Positions 37,781-48,170 of a stretch of DNA of 64,000 nt are shown here, piece after piece (within the stretch, counting starts at the first letter, position 1; each line of letters begins with the position of its first letter). This stretch comes from Fodinicurvata sediminis DSM 21159. GTDB lineage: Bacteria > Pseudomonadota > Alphaproteobacteria > Kiloniellales > DSM-21159. Where the stretch lies: the NCBI RefSeq assembly GCF_000420625.1, contig NZ_ATVH01000013.1, positions 524,975-588,974 on the forward strand. Direction: 5' to 3'. Under the pieces are notes generated by a model. That model was not told where the DNA came from, did not search any database, and was given only the letters and a program-made list of their open reading frames with translations. The position numbers and the translations under genes were made by a program.

Positions 37781-39118
37781 ATGAATGAAGACCTGCGGGC
37801 GAATGAAGAGCTGCGTGCCGCGGCACGGGACCACATGATCCGCTATGGCGGCGATCGTTTCGAGAACCTCTTTACCCGCGCCCAGGGCGCGACGGTCTGG
37901 GACGACACGGGCCGCGAGATCCTGGATTTCACCTCGGGCCAGATGTGCGCCACCATCGGCCACAACCATCCGGCCATCCTGAAAGCCTTGCAGGAAGCGG
38001 GCGAGGAGGCCCTGCATCTCTTCAGCGGCATGGTGCCCGAATCCGCCGCCGAGCTGTCCCTGCGCCTGGCCCGGGACTGGATGCCGGCGCCGCTGACACG
38101 CTCGCTGCTGATCAACACCGGTAGCGAGAGCAACGAGGCCGCCCTGCGCCTGGCCAAGCTCTATACCGGCGGCTACGAGGTCATCGCCATCGGCGGCTCC
38201 TGGCACGGGGTAACGGGCGCGGCCTCGTCGGTGTCCTTCGCCAGCGACCGAAAGGGCTACGGCCCCGGCGTGCCGGGTGTCTTCCCGGTTCCCGAGCCCA
38301 ACGCCTATCGACCCTGGATCTCGGGTCACTCGGAGGAGGAGGCGGCGCTGGAAGCGCTGGAGCTGGGGCTGAAGATGTTCGACATGCAGTCCGCCGGCGC
38401 CCCGGCCGCCATCATCGTCGAGCCGGTGATCAGCGCCGGCGGCGTGCTGGTGCCGCCCAAGAGCTACCTGCAGGCCCTGCGCAAGGCGGCGGACGAGCGC
38501 GGCATGCTGCTGATCTTCGACGAGGCCCAGACCGCCTTCGGCCGCATCGGGGCGAAGACCGGCGCCGAACACTTCGGGGTCACGCCCGACATCATGACGG
38601 TCTCCAAGACCCTGGGCGGCGGCCTGCCGCTGGCCGCCACCATCACCAGCGATGCCGTGGAAGCGCGCGCCCACGAACGCGGCTTCACCTACTACACCAG
38701 CCATGTCTCGGACCCTCTGCCCGCCGCCGTAGGCCTGGCGGTGCTGAAGACCCTGCAGGAGGAACAGCTGATCGAACGCGCACGCACCACCGGTGCTTAC
38801 CTGCGCGAACAACTGGAGGCCCTGCAGCAGCGCTATCAGGCCATCGGCGACGTCCGCGGCCTGGGCCTGCTGCTGGGCGTCGAGCTGGTGCAGGACCGGG
38901 ACAGCCGCACGCCGCACCACGAGTTGGGCGCGCTCACCACAAAGCGCTGCTTCGAACTGGGGCTCAGCATGAACATCCGCCGCCGCCCCGAACGCGGCGC
39001 CGTCTGGCGCATCGCCCCGCCGCTGACCGTCACCCACGCGGAAATCGACCGCGCCGTCGCCATCCTGGACCAGGCGCTGGGCGAAAGCCTGGACGAACTG
39101 GCGCGCCGGAAGGGGTGA
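37781..39118 (+). CDS. Class III aminotransferase, 2,2-dialkylglycine decarboxylase-like
   Basis: 445 residues. The sequence follows the dialkylglycine decarboxylase pattern closely: 'ARDHMIRYGG', 'ILDFTSGQMCATIGHNHP', 'HLFSGMVPESAAELSLRLA', 'SESNEAALRLAKL', 'GSWHGVTGAASSVSFASDRKG', 'ERGMLLIFDEAQTAFGRIG', 'SKTLGGGLPLAATITS' with the PLP lysine, 'THVSDPLPAAVGL'-like 'SHVSDPLPAAVGL', and 'LSMNIRRRPERGAVWRIAPP'. That enzyme decarboxylates 2-aminoisobutyrate and transaminates pyruvate. The assignment is from remembered family motifs, and other omega-transaminase activities are possible. It stands alone. Confidence 0.85.
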   Translation: MNEDLRANEELRAAARDHMIRYGGDRFENLFTRAQGATVWDDTGREILDFTSGQMCATIGHNHPAILKALQEAGEEALHLFSGMVPESAAELSLRLARDWMPAPLTRSLLINTGSESNEAALRLAKLYTGGYEVIAIGGSWHGVTGAASSVSFASDRKGYGPGVPGVFPVPEPNAYRPWISGHSEEEAALEALELGLKMFDMQSAGAPAAIIVEPVISAGGVLVPPKSYLQALRKAADERGMLLIFDEAQTAFGRIGAKTGAEHFGVTPDIMTVSKTLGGGLPLAATITSDAVEARAHERGFTYYTSHVSDPLPAAVGLAVLKTLQEEQLIERARTTGAYLREQLEALQQRYQAIGDVRGLGLLLGVELVQDRDSRTPHHELGALTTKRCFELGLSMNIRRRPERGAVWRIAPPLTVTHAEIDRAVAILDQALGESLDELARRKG

Positions 39119-39480
39119 AGCGCAAGCGCCTCTATATGACTTACTGAAATATAATAACCCTCATCCTCAGGAGCAGGGCCTCGAAGGAGCCTGCCCAGGC
39201 TGCGGCGCTGGCGTTCTTCCCGGCCCAAACGCCTGCACCTGGCTGCTTCGAGGCTTTGCCTTCGGCAAAGCGCCTCAGCATGAGGGAATTTTTCACTGGC
39301 CGTGGGGCTGAAGACCTTCCCTGTTGAATTACAGCCTGCACCCCCTTCGCCTCAATGTGAGGGTAGGTTTAAGCGGTTGATATTATTGCAAACCTCATCT
39401 TGAGGTGCGAACGCAGTGAGCCTCGAAAGATCAGCGGCCTGCACTGGCGTTTTTCCATCAGGATCCAAAGGCAGAAAGCC
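39119..39480. repeat. Mosaic intergenic repeat, left of the porin block
   Basis: No gene in 362 bases. It holds palindromic pieces ('CCCTCATCCTCAGGAG' at about 39161, 'CCTCAGCATGAGGG' at 39283-39296, 'CCTCATCTTGAGG' at 39393-39405) and, at 39296-39360, a block that is the reverse complement of 45419-45484 with about one mismatch in 64. Beside it, 39361-39386 ('TAGGTTTAAGCGGTTGATAT') is a diverged reverse complement of about 45511-45538, but in a different order relative to the first block. Confidence 0.8.
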
Positions 39481-40647
39481 TCAGAAATTCAGCTGAATCC
39501 CCAGCAGCCCGGCCGCACCTTCGCCGTCATAGTCGTCGTCCAGTTTCCCTTTGTCATAATCGACGTACTGTGCGGACCCCACAATGTCGGCCCCCGGAGC
39601 CAAAGAATAGCGGGCGCCGAAGTCGAACATCCACATCTGGCGTTCGGCCCCGGCGGTTTCCCGGGTCCAGCCGAAGCTTGGGCCAACGGTCCAGGGGCCG
39701 GTGCTATAGGTCAGGCCGGCGTTCACGTCATGCTGGTTCTTCATGCCCTGGACGACAGGCGTCGGCCCCCTGAGGTTCCCGGGATACTGACTGGGGCTAC
39801 CGTGGCTGTCGAACTTGTAGCTGGCGCCCACATCGAAGTCCCCGTATCCCAGATTAAGCCCGGTCGAATAGACATAGCGGCGCCGGTCGTCCGCCGTCGT
39901 CTGCCCCGCCGTCCGCGCCGTGCCGAATCCGCCGGACCAGTCCAGGTCGAACTTGCCGAAGGATTGGCTGTAGTTCAGGCCCGTTTCGACGATCTCCGTA
40001 TAGGCCGTATCGTCAAGGGACGAACTGTCGGTGACGAAACGCTGGTCCGAACCGGCCTGCGCCCTTGCGCCCGTATCGGGCGCAAAGCTGATGCCCGCCT
40101 GCAGGCCGGAATAGCGCGGCGTCATATAGGTCAGCATCAATTCCTGGTTGGCGATATAGGGCGCGGCCGTGGCATAAGGCAGGCCGTTCAGGCTGGCGAC
40201 CCCTTCCTGATGGTCGGCGAAGTCGATGCCCCAGCCGGCCGTGGGGGTCCAGGAATACAGGCGGTACATGGCCGAACGGTCCGCGCCGAAATGAAGGCGC
40301 CCGAACCCGCCCGCCGCATAGACATAGGCGGCATCGGTATTGAAGTTGTCCTGGAATTCATACTCGCTTACGAATCCAAGCTCCAGGCCGTTGTCCAGGG
40401 TCTGTGCCCCGGTAAGGCTGTAGATCCCGTATTGGTTGAAATCATAAGCGCGAATATTCGCCTTGGTGCCTGTGGCATCGACCACAGGGTCATCCTGGCT
40501 GCGTGCGATGGCCAGCGCATTGTAAAACCCGCCGATCTGCAAGCGGAACCCAGAACTTTCGGAAGGGCTCACTGCCAGAACAGGAATGGCAGCAAGCGCC
40601 CCACCGGTAAGGGCCAGCCCCCCGGCAGCCATGGATCTTGTCTTCAT
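39481..40647 (-). CDS. Outer-membrane porin, paralogue 1
   Basis: 388 residues from the ATG at 40647 ('MKTRSMAAGGLALTGGAL'), with a signal peptide of about 25 residues. The mature chain opens 'FRLQIGGFYNALAIARSQDD', continues with amphipathic beta-strands and the constriction-loop-like block 'DRSAMYRLYSWTPTAGWGIDF', and ends in 'LLGIQLNF', the C-terminal aromatic signal for BAM-mediated outer-membrane insertion. It belongs to the Gram-negative general porin family. It is the most diverged of three tandem paralogues and the shortest. Upstream frame extension to 40800 runs through the terminator of the next porin and is not real. Confidence 0.93.
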   Translation of the reverse strand: MKTRSMAAGGLALTGGALAAIPVLAVSPSESSGFRLQIGGFYNALAIARSQDDPVVDATGTKANIRAYDFNQYGIYSLTGAQTLDNGLELGFVSEYEFQDNFNTDAAYVYAAGGFGRLHFGADRSAMYRLYSWTPTAGWGIDFADHQEGVASLNGLPYATAAPYIANQELMLTYMTPRYSGLQAGISFAPDTGARAQAGSDQRFVTDSSSLDDTAYTEIVETGLNYSQSFGKFDLDWSGGFGTARTAGQTTADDRRRYVYSTGLNLGYGDFDVGASYKFDSHGSPSQYPGNLRGPTPVVQGMKNQHDVNAGLTYSTGPWTVGPSFGWTRETAGAERQMWMFDFGARYSLAPGADIVGSAQYVDYDKGKLDDDYDGEGAAGLLGIQLNF

Positions 40648-40720
40648 GTGCGACTCGCGAACCCGCAGGTGACTCTCATTCACTATGATGTACTTCAGAA
40701 TCGCACTGTCGCACAAGAGA

Positions 40721-40746
40721 AAGGGCGGCCCGACTAGACCGCCCTT
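40721..40746 (-). terminator. Hairpin terminator after porin 2
   Basis: Stem AAGGGCGG (40721-40728) with CCGCCCTT (40739-40746), loop 10 bases, followed on the minus strand by TCTCTTG. The same hairpin with small changes follows porin 3. The poly-U tract is weak. Confidence 0.65.
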
Positions 40747-40810
40747 CCCTTGATTTCCGGTAGATCCCCGCCAGGGAAGTTTCCCTTTACGGTTCTTCAA
40801 GGCTGACGCC

Positions 40811-42055
40811 TTAGAAGTTCAACTGGATACCGAACATGCCGGCAAAGCCATCACCGCTGAAATCACTTTCATCGGCATTTGGTATGTTCTTGCCCAGATC
40901 ACCCGCATCATAATCGACATACTTGATGGAGCCGACCAGATCGGCACCCGGGGCCAAGGCATAGCGCGCACCCATATCGACGTAGCGCACTTCACGCTCG
41001 TAGCCAGCGGATTCCTTGGTCCAGCCGAAGCTGGGTCCAACGGTCCAGGGGCCAGCGGTATAAGTGATTCCCGCATTGACGTTATGGATGTTCTTCATGC
41101 CCCATCCATAGCCGGCATCATTGATGCCCCCGGAATAGCCGCTCGTACGGATGTTGTTCCCGATGACGTCACCACTGCTTCCATGGGTATCGAACTTGTA
41201 GCTGGCACCGATATCAAAGCCGCCGAATCCAACGTTCAAGGCCGTCGAATAGAGATAACGACGGCGATCATCGATCGTCGGGTGTTCCTGCGCCAGGCGC
41301 GCCGTCCCAAAGCCACCGGACCATCCAAGGTCAAAGCCATCGAAGGATTGGCTGAAATTCAGTCCGGCCTCTATGATGTTTTCGAAGGTCGTGTTCCCAA
41401 GCGCGGTCGTATCTGTAATGAACCGCTGGTCAGACCCAGCTTGCGCACGCGGCCCGGTGTCGGGCGCAAAAGAGACGCCGGCCTGAATGCCTGAGAAACG
41501 CGGCGTGATGTAGGTCAACATCAGTTCGTTGTTGGCAATGTAAGGTGCTGACGTCGGATACTTCAAACCGTTCAGGCTGGCGACACCATCATCGTGGCCG
41601 GTGAAATCGACACCCCAACCGGCCGTCGGCGTCCATTCATAGAGCCGATACATGGCCGAACGGTCGGCACCGAAGTGAACGCGGCCGAAGCCGCCCGAGG
41701 CATAAACATAAGCCCGATCGGTAGAGAAGCTGTTCGTGATCTCGTGCTGACTCTCGAAACCCAACTCCAGGCCGTTGTCCAAAGTCTGTGAGCCCTGGAT
41801 GATATAGCGGCCGCGCTGGTTGAAATCGTAATTCCGAATGTTGCCCTTGGTCACGCCGTTGACAACGAAGTCGGAGTTTTCCGTGGTTCCATTCACCGGA
41901 TCGTCCTGGTCGCGGACGATCGCCAGGGCGTTGTAGAAACCGCCGATCTTGAGCTGGAAGCCCTCACCGGCATGGTCGTCGGCGGCGGCCGGCGCGGCGG
42001 CAAAGGCGCCACCGGAGACAGCGAGCGCCGTCGCTGCCATCAAACATCTTTTCAT
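40811..42055 (-). CDS. Outer-membrane porin, paralogue 2
   Basis: 414 residues from the ATG at 42055, which has AAGGGGG eight bases upstream. The signal peptide 'MKRCLMAATALAVSGGAFAA' ends after 'AAPAAA'. The mature chain 'GFQLKIGGFYNALAIVRDQD' and the blocks 'SAMYRLYEWTPTAGWGVDF', 'GASYKFDTHGSSG' and C-terminal 'MFGIQLNF' match the neighbouring porins almost throughout; differences cluster in predicted surface loops ('GNNIRTSGYSGGINDAGYGW'). Like the others it would form a trimeric diffusion pore. Confidence 0.95.
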   Translation of the reverse strand: MKRCLMAATALAVSGGAFAAAPAAADDHAGEGFQLKIGGFYNALAIVRDQDDPVNGTTENSDFVVNGVTKGNIRNYDFNQRGRYIIQGSQTLDNGLELGFESQHEITNSFSTDRAYVYASGGFGRVHFGADRSAMYRLYEWTPTAGWGVDFTGHDDGVASLNGLKYPTSAPYIANNELMLTYITPRFSGIQAGVSFAPDTGPRAQAGSDQRFITDTTALGNTTFENIIEAGLNFSQSFDGFDLGWSGGFGTARLAQEHPTIDDRRRYLYSTALNVGFGGFDIGASYKFDTHGSSGDVIGNNIRTSGYSGGINDAGYGWGMKNIHNVNAGITYTAGPWTVGPSFGWTKESAGYEREVRYVDMGARYALAPGADLVGSIKYVDYDAGDLGKNIPNADESDFSGDGFAGMFGIQLNF

Positions 42056-42434
42056 CTGCATCCCCCTTATGTGCTCGAAATGCTTCGAATCTCCCGAGAA
42101 AGGCTCAGGCCTTTCCAACAGAACCTAGTGAGCAACTATATCTGCCCTCATAGTATCTGTCCGAATGGAGACTGAAACATTCACAGATTTTCGCCGTCAA
42201 ACTAGACATGAGATGGTCAGGGGAAAGTCTTGGGATTCATTGCATGTGTGCCACAGTCAGACGCCTAAGAGAAAAGCAAAGGAACCAGACAGCGGCTCCG
42301 CTCAAGAAGCAATGGTCATGGAAAACGCGCCACCCGGAATCAGAAAAGGGCGGCCCGACTGGACCGCCCTCTCCCTGATTTCCGGTAGATCCCCGCTGGG
42401 AAAGTTCCCCTTTGCGGATCAGAAGGCTGACGCC
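42056..42434. other. Intergenic region between porins 3 and 2
   Basis: 379 bases with no protein-like frame. It contains the upstream region of porin 2 and, next to porin 3, the terminator at 42347-42370 and a trailer (about 42371-42434) that is a near copy of the porin 2 trailer, showing that the duplication unit extended past the coding region. Confidence 0.7.
42347..42370 (-). terminator. Hairpin terminator after porin 3
   Basis: Stem AGGGCGG (42347-42353) with CCGCCCT (42364-42370), followed on the minus strand by TTTTCTG, a usable T-run. It is a copy of the hairpin after porin 2. Confidence 0.75.
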
Positions 42435-43688
42435 TTAGAAGTTCAGCTGGATACCGAACATGCCGGCAACGCCGTCGCCGCTGAAGTCATTGTCATCGGT
42501 CAGGTCATCCATGTCACCGCCGTCATAGTCGACGTACTGGATGGAACCAACCAGATCGGCACCAGGTGCCAGAGCATAGCGGGCGCCGAAGTCGACCAGC
42601 CTGGTCTCACGCTCGGCGCCTGCGGATTCCTTGGTCCAGCCGAAGCTTGGGCCAAAGGTCCAGGGACCGGTGGTATAGGTGATCCCGGCGTTAACATTGT
42701 GGATGTTTTTCATGCCCAACGGACTCCAATCGACATTGTTGTCGTTGAGGAATGTCTCAATGGCACCATCAATGTTGCGGATGTTGCTACCCACGAAGTT
42801 GCCGCTGCTGCCGTGCGTGTCGAACTTGTAGGCAACACCCACGTCCAAGCCACCGAAGCCAAGGTTGACGGCCGTGGAGTAAAGGTAACGGCGACGGTCA
42901 TCCAGGCGGTCGTTGTCCTGAGCTAGGCGCGCCGTGCCGAAACCACCGGACCAACCCAGATCGAAGCCATCGAAAGACTGGCTGTAGTTCAGGCCCATCT
43001 CTACGATGTTCTCGTAATCCGTGCCACCCAGCGCGGTGGTGTCGGTGATGAAGCGCTGGTCGCCACCGGCCTGGGCCCGCGGGCCATTGTCAGGAGCGAA
43101 GGAGATACCGGCCTGGATGCCCGAGAAGCGCGGGGTGATGTAGGTCAGCATCAGTTCGTTGTTGGCGATGTAGGGCGCCGAGGTCGGATAGCCGAGGCCG
43201 TTCAGGCTGGCGACACCATCGTCATGGCCGGTAAAGTCGATGCCCCAGCCGGCGGTCGGGGTCCACTCGTACAGGCGATACATGGCCGAACGATCGGCAC
43301 CGAAGTGCACGCGACCGAAGCCACCGGATGCATAGACATAGGCACGGTCGGTGGAGAAGCTGGCCGTGATCTCATGCTGGGAAGTAAAACCCAGCTCCAG
43401 TCCGTTGTCCAGCGTCTGCGAGCCGTCGATGATGTAACGGCCGCGCTGGCTGAAGTCGAAGTTGCGGATGTTGGTTTCACCCAGCATGGAATCGCCGTCC
43501 ACGTCGGGATCAGGGTCGATCAACTTCACCGGATCGTCCTGGTCACGAACGATCGCCAGGGCGTTGTAGAAACCACCGATCTTGAGCTGGAAGCCCTCAC
43601 CGGCGTGGTCGTCAGCGGCGGCCGGCGCGGCGGCAAAGGCGCCACCGGAGACGGCGAGAGCTGTCGCTGCCATCAAAAACTTTTTCAT
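42435..43688 (-). CDS. Outer-membrane porin, paralogue 3
   Basis: 417 residues from the ATG at 43688, with AGGGGG eight bases upstream. The signal peptide 'MKKFLMAATALAVSGGAFAA' is nearly identical to that of porin 2. Mature features: 'GEGFQLKIGGFYNALAIVRD', acidic loop 'LIDPDPDVDGDSMLGETN', 'SAMYRLYEWTPTAGWGIDF', and terminal 'MFGIQLNF'. It is the promoter-proximal and probably best expressed copy, given the promoter at 43806-43834. The frame is open far upstream, but that part has no porin homology. Confidence 0.95.
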   Translation of the reverse strand: MKKFLMAATALAVSGGAFAAAPAAADDHAGEGFQLKIGGFYNALAIVRDQDDPVKLIDPDPDVDGDSMLGETNIRNFDFSQRGRYIIDGSQTLDNGLELGFTSQHEITASFSTDRAYVYASGGFGRVHFGADRSAMYRLYEWTPTAGWGIDFTGHDDGVASLNGLGYPTSAPYIANNELMLTYITPRFSGIQAGISFAPDNGPRAQAGGDQRFITDTTALGGTDYENIVEMGLNYSQSFDGFDLGWSGGFGTARLAQDNDRLDDRRRYLYSTAVNLGFGGLDVGVAYKFDTHGSSGNFVGSNIRNIDGAIETFLNDNNVDWSPLGMKNIHNVNAGITYTTGPWTFGPSFGWTKESAGAERETRLVDFGARYALAPGADLVGSIQYVDYDGGDMDDLTDDNDFSGDGVAGMFGIQLNF

Positions 43689-43805
43689 GGTGTTATCCCC
43701 CTCATCTGCTAGGGAGACCCGCCTTTGCGGCCCTGAAGCCAAAACCACGCGGCGGATCGAATTGTTGAACAAGGAAGCTGGGCCAAGACCCCGTTTCCAA
43801 GAGTG

Positions 43806-43834
43806 ATAAAACATTAACCTGCTGTAAGGGTCAA
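43806..43834 (-). promoter_or_regulatory. Probable sigma-70-type promoter of porin 3
   Basis: On the minus strand TTGACC (43829-43834), 17 bases, TTTTAT (43806-43811), about 118 bases before the porin 3 ATG. The -35 match is five of six, the -10 is weaker. The 5' leader would be long, which leaves room for small-RNA control as known for other porins; that last point is inference. Confidence 0.5.
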
Positions 43835-45398
<1,564 letters not shown>

Positions 45399-45789
45399 CC
45401 CCATCAACAGTCGCTCAACATGAGGCGAAGGGGGTGCAGGCTGCAATTCAACAGGGAAGGTCTTCAGCCCCACGGCCAGTGAAAAGTTACATCATCCCTC
45501 AGCATGAAGTTTATAATAATATCAACACTTAAACCTACCTTCACGCTGAGGTGCGTGACCGGCAGGTCACGCCTCGAAGCGGCTTGGCACCGGTGGGTGG
45601 GGCCTGGGAGAAGGCTAACGGCGCCGTCTGGCCCCGTGGCTTCATCCTTCGACGAGGCTCAGGATGAGGCTTCGACGAGGCTCAGGATGAGGCTTCGACG
45701 GGGCTCAGGATGAGGCTTCGAGGCTCCGTGCCAAAGCACTCCGCGCCTCTGGATGAGGGGTGTTCTTGTGGCTGCCTCCCCATCCCTCC
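45399..45789. repeat. Mosaic intergenic repeat, right of the IS110 element
   Basis: 391 bases without a gene. 45419-45484 is the inverted copy of 39296-39360. 45511-45560 ('AATAATATCAACACTTAAAC', then CCTTCACGCTGAGG) is the second module. 45570-45770 is palindromic repeat material of the 'CCTTCGAGGC...CTCAGGATGAGG' kind, including three 23-bp tandem units at 45648-45716. Confidence 0.8.
45648..45716. repeat. Three 23-bp direct tandem repeats
   Basis: Units at 45648-45670, 45671-45693 and 45694-45716, each TTCGACGAGG plus CTCAGGATGAGGC; the third has one substitution. The unit is itself half of the local palindromic repeat, so this looks like slippage expansion of one arm. A single unit of the same sequence is at about 47707-47729. 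Confidence 0.88.
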
Positions 45790-47085
45790 TCACGCTGAGG
45801 TGGCCTCCGCAGGAGGCCCTCGAAGCGCGCCCGCCTCGCCCGTCAGCAGGCGCTCATAGGCGGCCAGGGAGCTTTGCCAGTCGAAGTCGGCGGCGCGGGC
45901 CTTCTGCACCTCCGGGTCGGCCGGGGCCTCGACGGCGCGCAGCAGGGCGCGGGCAAGGGCAGGGGCATCGCCCACCGGCGCCAGGTGGCCGTAGCGGCCG
46001 TCCTGCAGGATCTCCGCCGTGCCGCCCGGCGCGTCGGTGGCCACCACGCTGCGCCCACAGGCCAGCGCCTCGATCACCACGTTGGGCAGCCCCTCGAAGC
46101 GCGAGGACAGGGCGAAGACATCGGCCTTGGCGATCCAGGCCAGCGGGTTCTCCTGATAGCCGACAAAATCGATGGCCTCTTCCAGTTCCAGCTCCTTCAG
46201 CAGGTTGACCGCGCGGGTGATCTTCTTGCTGCGGCCGTTGGCGTTGGCCAGGGGGCTGTCGTCGCCCACCACGACCAGGCGCAGGGGGCGTTCCTGCCGC
46301 GCGATCGCCAGGGCGCGGAACAGCGTTTCGTAATCCTTCTGGGGCGAGATGCGGCCCACGGCGACGACCACCGGAACCTCCCGCTCCGGCGCCAGCCAGG
46401 GATGTTCCACGGAAGCGGCGGCCAAGGCCTCCACGTCGCCGTTCAGCGTCGGGCTGTGGAAGACCTGAATGGCTCGGCGGTCCAGCCCACAGGTCTGGGC
46501 CAGGTCGTCCGCCACGGCGTGGGAGACCGCATGAACCCCGGACACCTGGCCCAGGGCGCGCCGCAGGGCCGGCAGGAAGGTGCGCCCGCGCGCCTTGTTC
46601 TTGGCCGACAGGCCGCCTGTCAGGTGCGAACGGAAGCTGGCGACGATCTGCGTGTCGCTCCGCGCCATGCGCTTGGCCAGTGTGGTCGAGAAGATGAAGT
46701 CCGGCATGGGCGCGAACACGGCGCGCGGCCGCTCCGCGCGCAGATAACGCGCCAGCGCCGGCAGATTGCGCAGCGTCGGAAAGCCGTTCACAGGCAGGAC
46801 CAGGGGCCGCAGGTTGACCGGCAGGCCGCCCGGATCGGCCGACAGCACGGCGGCCCGGCCGGCCAGTGCGCTGCTCTGTGCCAGGGGCACGATGCGCAGG
46901 CCCTCATGCTCAGGCGGCGTCAACTGCCCCTCGTTGTCTGCCACCAAAAGGTCCACTGGCCAGCCGCGCCGCAGCAGGCACTCCGCGATCAACAGCGTCA
47001 TGCGCTGCACGCCGCCTGGCTTCAGGTTGGCGCAGCACAGCGCAATGGGGCGCCGCTCCGCCCCGATGTCACGAGTTGAGGTCAT
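45790..47085 (-). CDS. GT4-family glycosyltransferase
   Basis: 431 residues, GT-B fold. The acceptor half opens 'IALCCANLKPGGVQRMTLLIAE', with the 'GGVQR' loop usual in family 4. The donor half has 'VPVVVAVGRISPQKDYETLFRA', 'RLVVVGDDSPL', 'AIDFVGYQENPLAWIAKADV' and the nucleotide-sugar motif 'EGLPNVVIEALACG' (E-x7-E), then 'TDAPGGTAEIL'. It probably adds a sugar to a lipid-linked surface glycan. It resembles the GT4 gene at 50123-51337 in length and motif order and may belong to the same polysaccharide locus, although it is on the other strand and separated by repeats. Confidence 0.92.
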   Translation of the reverse strand: MTSTRDIGAERRPIALCCANLKPGGVQRMTLLIAECLLRRGWPVDLLVADNEGQLTPPEHEGLRIVPLAQSSALAGRAAVLSADPGGLPVNLRPLVLPVNGFPTLRNLPALARYLRAERPRAVFAPMPDFIFSTTLAKRMARSDTQIVASFRSHLTGGLSAKNKARGRTFLPALRRALGQVSGVHAVSHAVADDLAQTCGLDRRAIQVFHSPTLNGDVEALAAASVEHPWLAPEREVPVVVAVGRISPQKDYETLFRALAIARQERPLRLVVVGDDSPLANANGRSKKITRAVNLLKELELEEAIDFVGYQENPLAWIAKADVFALSSRFEGLPNVVIEALACGRSVVATDAPGGTAEILQDGRYGHLAPVGDAPALARALLRAVEAPADPEVQKARAADFDWQSSLAAYERLLTGEAGALRGPPAEATSA

Positions 47086-47327
47086 GGATCGAGATCAATA
47101 CCACAGGTTTGCGATCCGCAAACTAAGCCGCCCTCGCCCGACGCTCAAGCGCGGAAGTTGGGGAAGAGCCAAAGGCACGGCCTGGCCTTGTGGCGCCATC
47201 CTTCGAGGCTCCGCGCTCACGCGCTCCGCACCTCTGGATGAGGTTTGTAAAAAAGTACCCTCACGCTGAGGTGGCCCCGCAGGGGCCCTCGAAGCGCCTT
47301 GGCACCGGCGGCTGAACCAGGAAAAAG
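47086..47327. repeat. Palindromic intergenic repeats
   Basis: No gene. Contains 'CATCCTTCGAGGCTCCGC...CACCTCTGGATGAGG' (about 47207-47244) and 'CCCTCACGCTGAGGTGGCCC..GGGGCCCTCGAAGCG' (47259-47299), the two halves of the palindromic family also found at 45.5 and 47.7-48.1 kb. Confidence 0.75.
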
Positions 47328-47633
47328 CTAAGCTCCCCGCGGCTGTCCGCCCCTGCGGCGGGAAAGCGCCTGCACGGCGTCCCAATCTTCCGCGATCAGG
47401 GCCTCCTTCTTCGCACGGCTCCAGCCCTTCAGGCGGCGCTCGATCTCGATGGCCTGGTCGATACGCTGGAAGGACTGCGACCAGACCAGCGTCACCGGCC
47501 GGCGCCGTGCCGTATAGCCGCCGTAGCTGCCCGCATTGTGCTCCGCCACCCGCCGTTCCAGCCCACAGCGCGCGCTGCCCACGTAGTAACTGCCGTCCGC
47601 ACAGCGCAGCATATAGACGTAAACGTAATCCAT
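47328..47633 (-). CDS. GIY-YIG nuclease family protein
   Basis: 101 residues. 'VYMLRCADGSYYVGSARCGLERRVAEHN' contains the two GIY-YIG-type strands (here 'VYM...YYVG') and the conserved Arg, with 'PVTLVWSQSF' and 'AIEIERRLKGWSRAKKEALI', the usual features of the small YhbQ/UPF0213-like group. These are predicted nicking endonucleases of uncertain role. It sits between two blocks of palindromic repeats, in which such genes are sometimes found; a link to repeat mobility is speculative. Confidence 0.9.
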   Translation of the reverse strand: MDYVYVYMLRCADGSYYVGSARCGLERRVAEHNAGSYGGYTARRRPVTLVWSQSFQRIDQAIEIERRLKGWSRAKKEALIAEDWDAVQALSRRRGGQPRGA

Positions 47634-48170
47634 GAGGACAATTATAGGGTGGTTTCACTCGGCGATGAAGCGGAAAACGCCAGCGGGGTCGCCTAGCCTA
47701 ACGGATTCACCCTTCGACGGGGCTCAGGATGAGGCTTCGAGGCTCACTGCGTTCGCACCTCTGGATGAGGGGTGTTCTTGTGGCCGCCTCCCTGCCCCCC
47801 TCACGCTGAGGTGGCGTCCGCAGGACGCCCTCGAAGCGGCTCGGCACAGGTGGTGGGGCCTGGGAAAACGGGAACGGCACCGCTTGGCCCCGTGGCCTGA
47901 TCCATCGAGGCCCTGCCTGGCGGCAGGGCACCTCTGGATGAGGGGAGAGCGGGCGGCCGCCTCACTAACCCTCCTCACGCTGAGGTGGCCCCGTAGGGGC
48001 CCTCGAAGCGGCTCGGCACCGGTGGTGGGGCCTGGGAGAATGCAAACGGCGCCGCCTGGCCTAACGGCTTCATCCTTCGAGGCTCCGCACCTCTGGATGA
48101 GGGGTTTGCTGTGTGGCCACCCCCGCTTCCCGCATTGCGTCGCGCGGCGCTTTCCTATACCTAGCGGATC
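47634..48170. repeat. Array of palindromic intergenic repeats
   Basis: 537 bases with no gene. At least three head-to-tail copies of a roughly 120-160-base unit: 'CCTTCGA(C)G..GGCT...CACCTCTGGATGAGG' (47707-47771; 47898-47942; 48071-48103) alternating with 'CCTCACGCTGAGGTGG...CCCTCGAAGCGGCTCGGCAC' (47800-47848; 47972-48020). 'GGTGGTGGGGCCTGGGA' recurs between them. The last copy ends about 70 bases before the ABC exporter. Confidence 0.8.

Noticed and set aside
45648..45716. Possible CRISPR-like repeats
   Set aside because: The 23-bp units are directly tandem with no spacers, and no cas genes are present.
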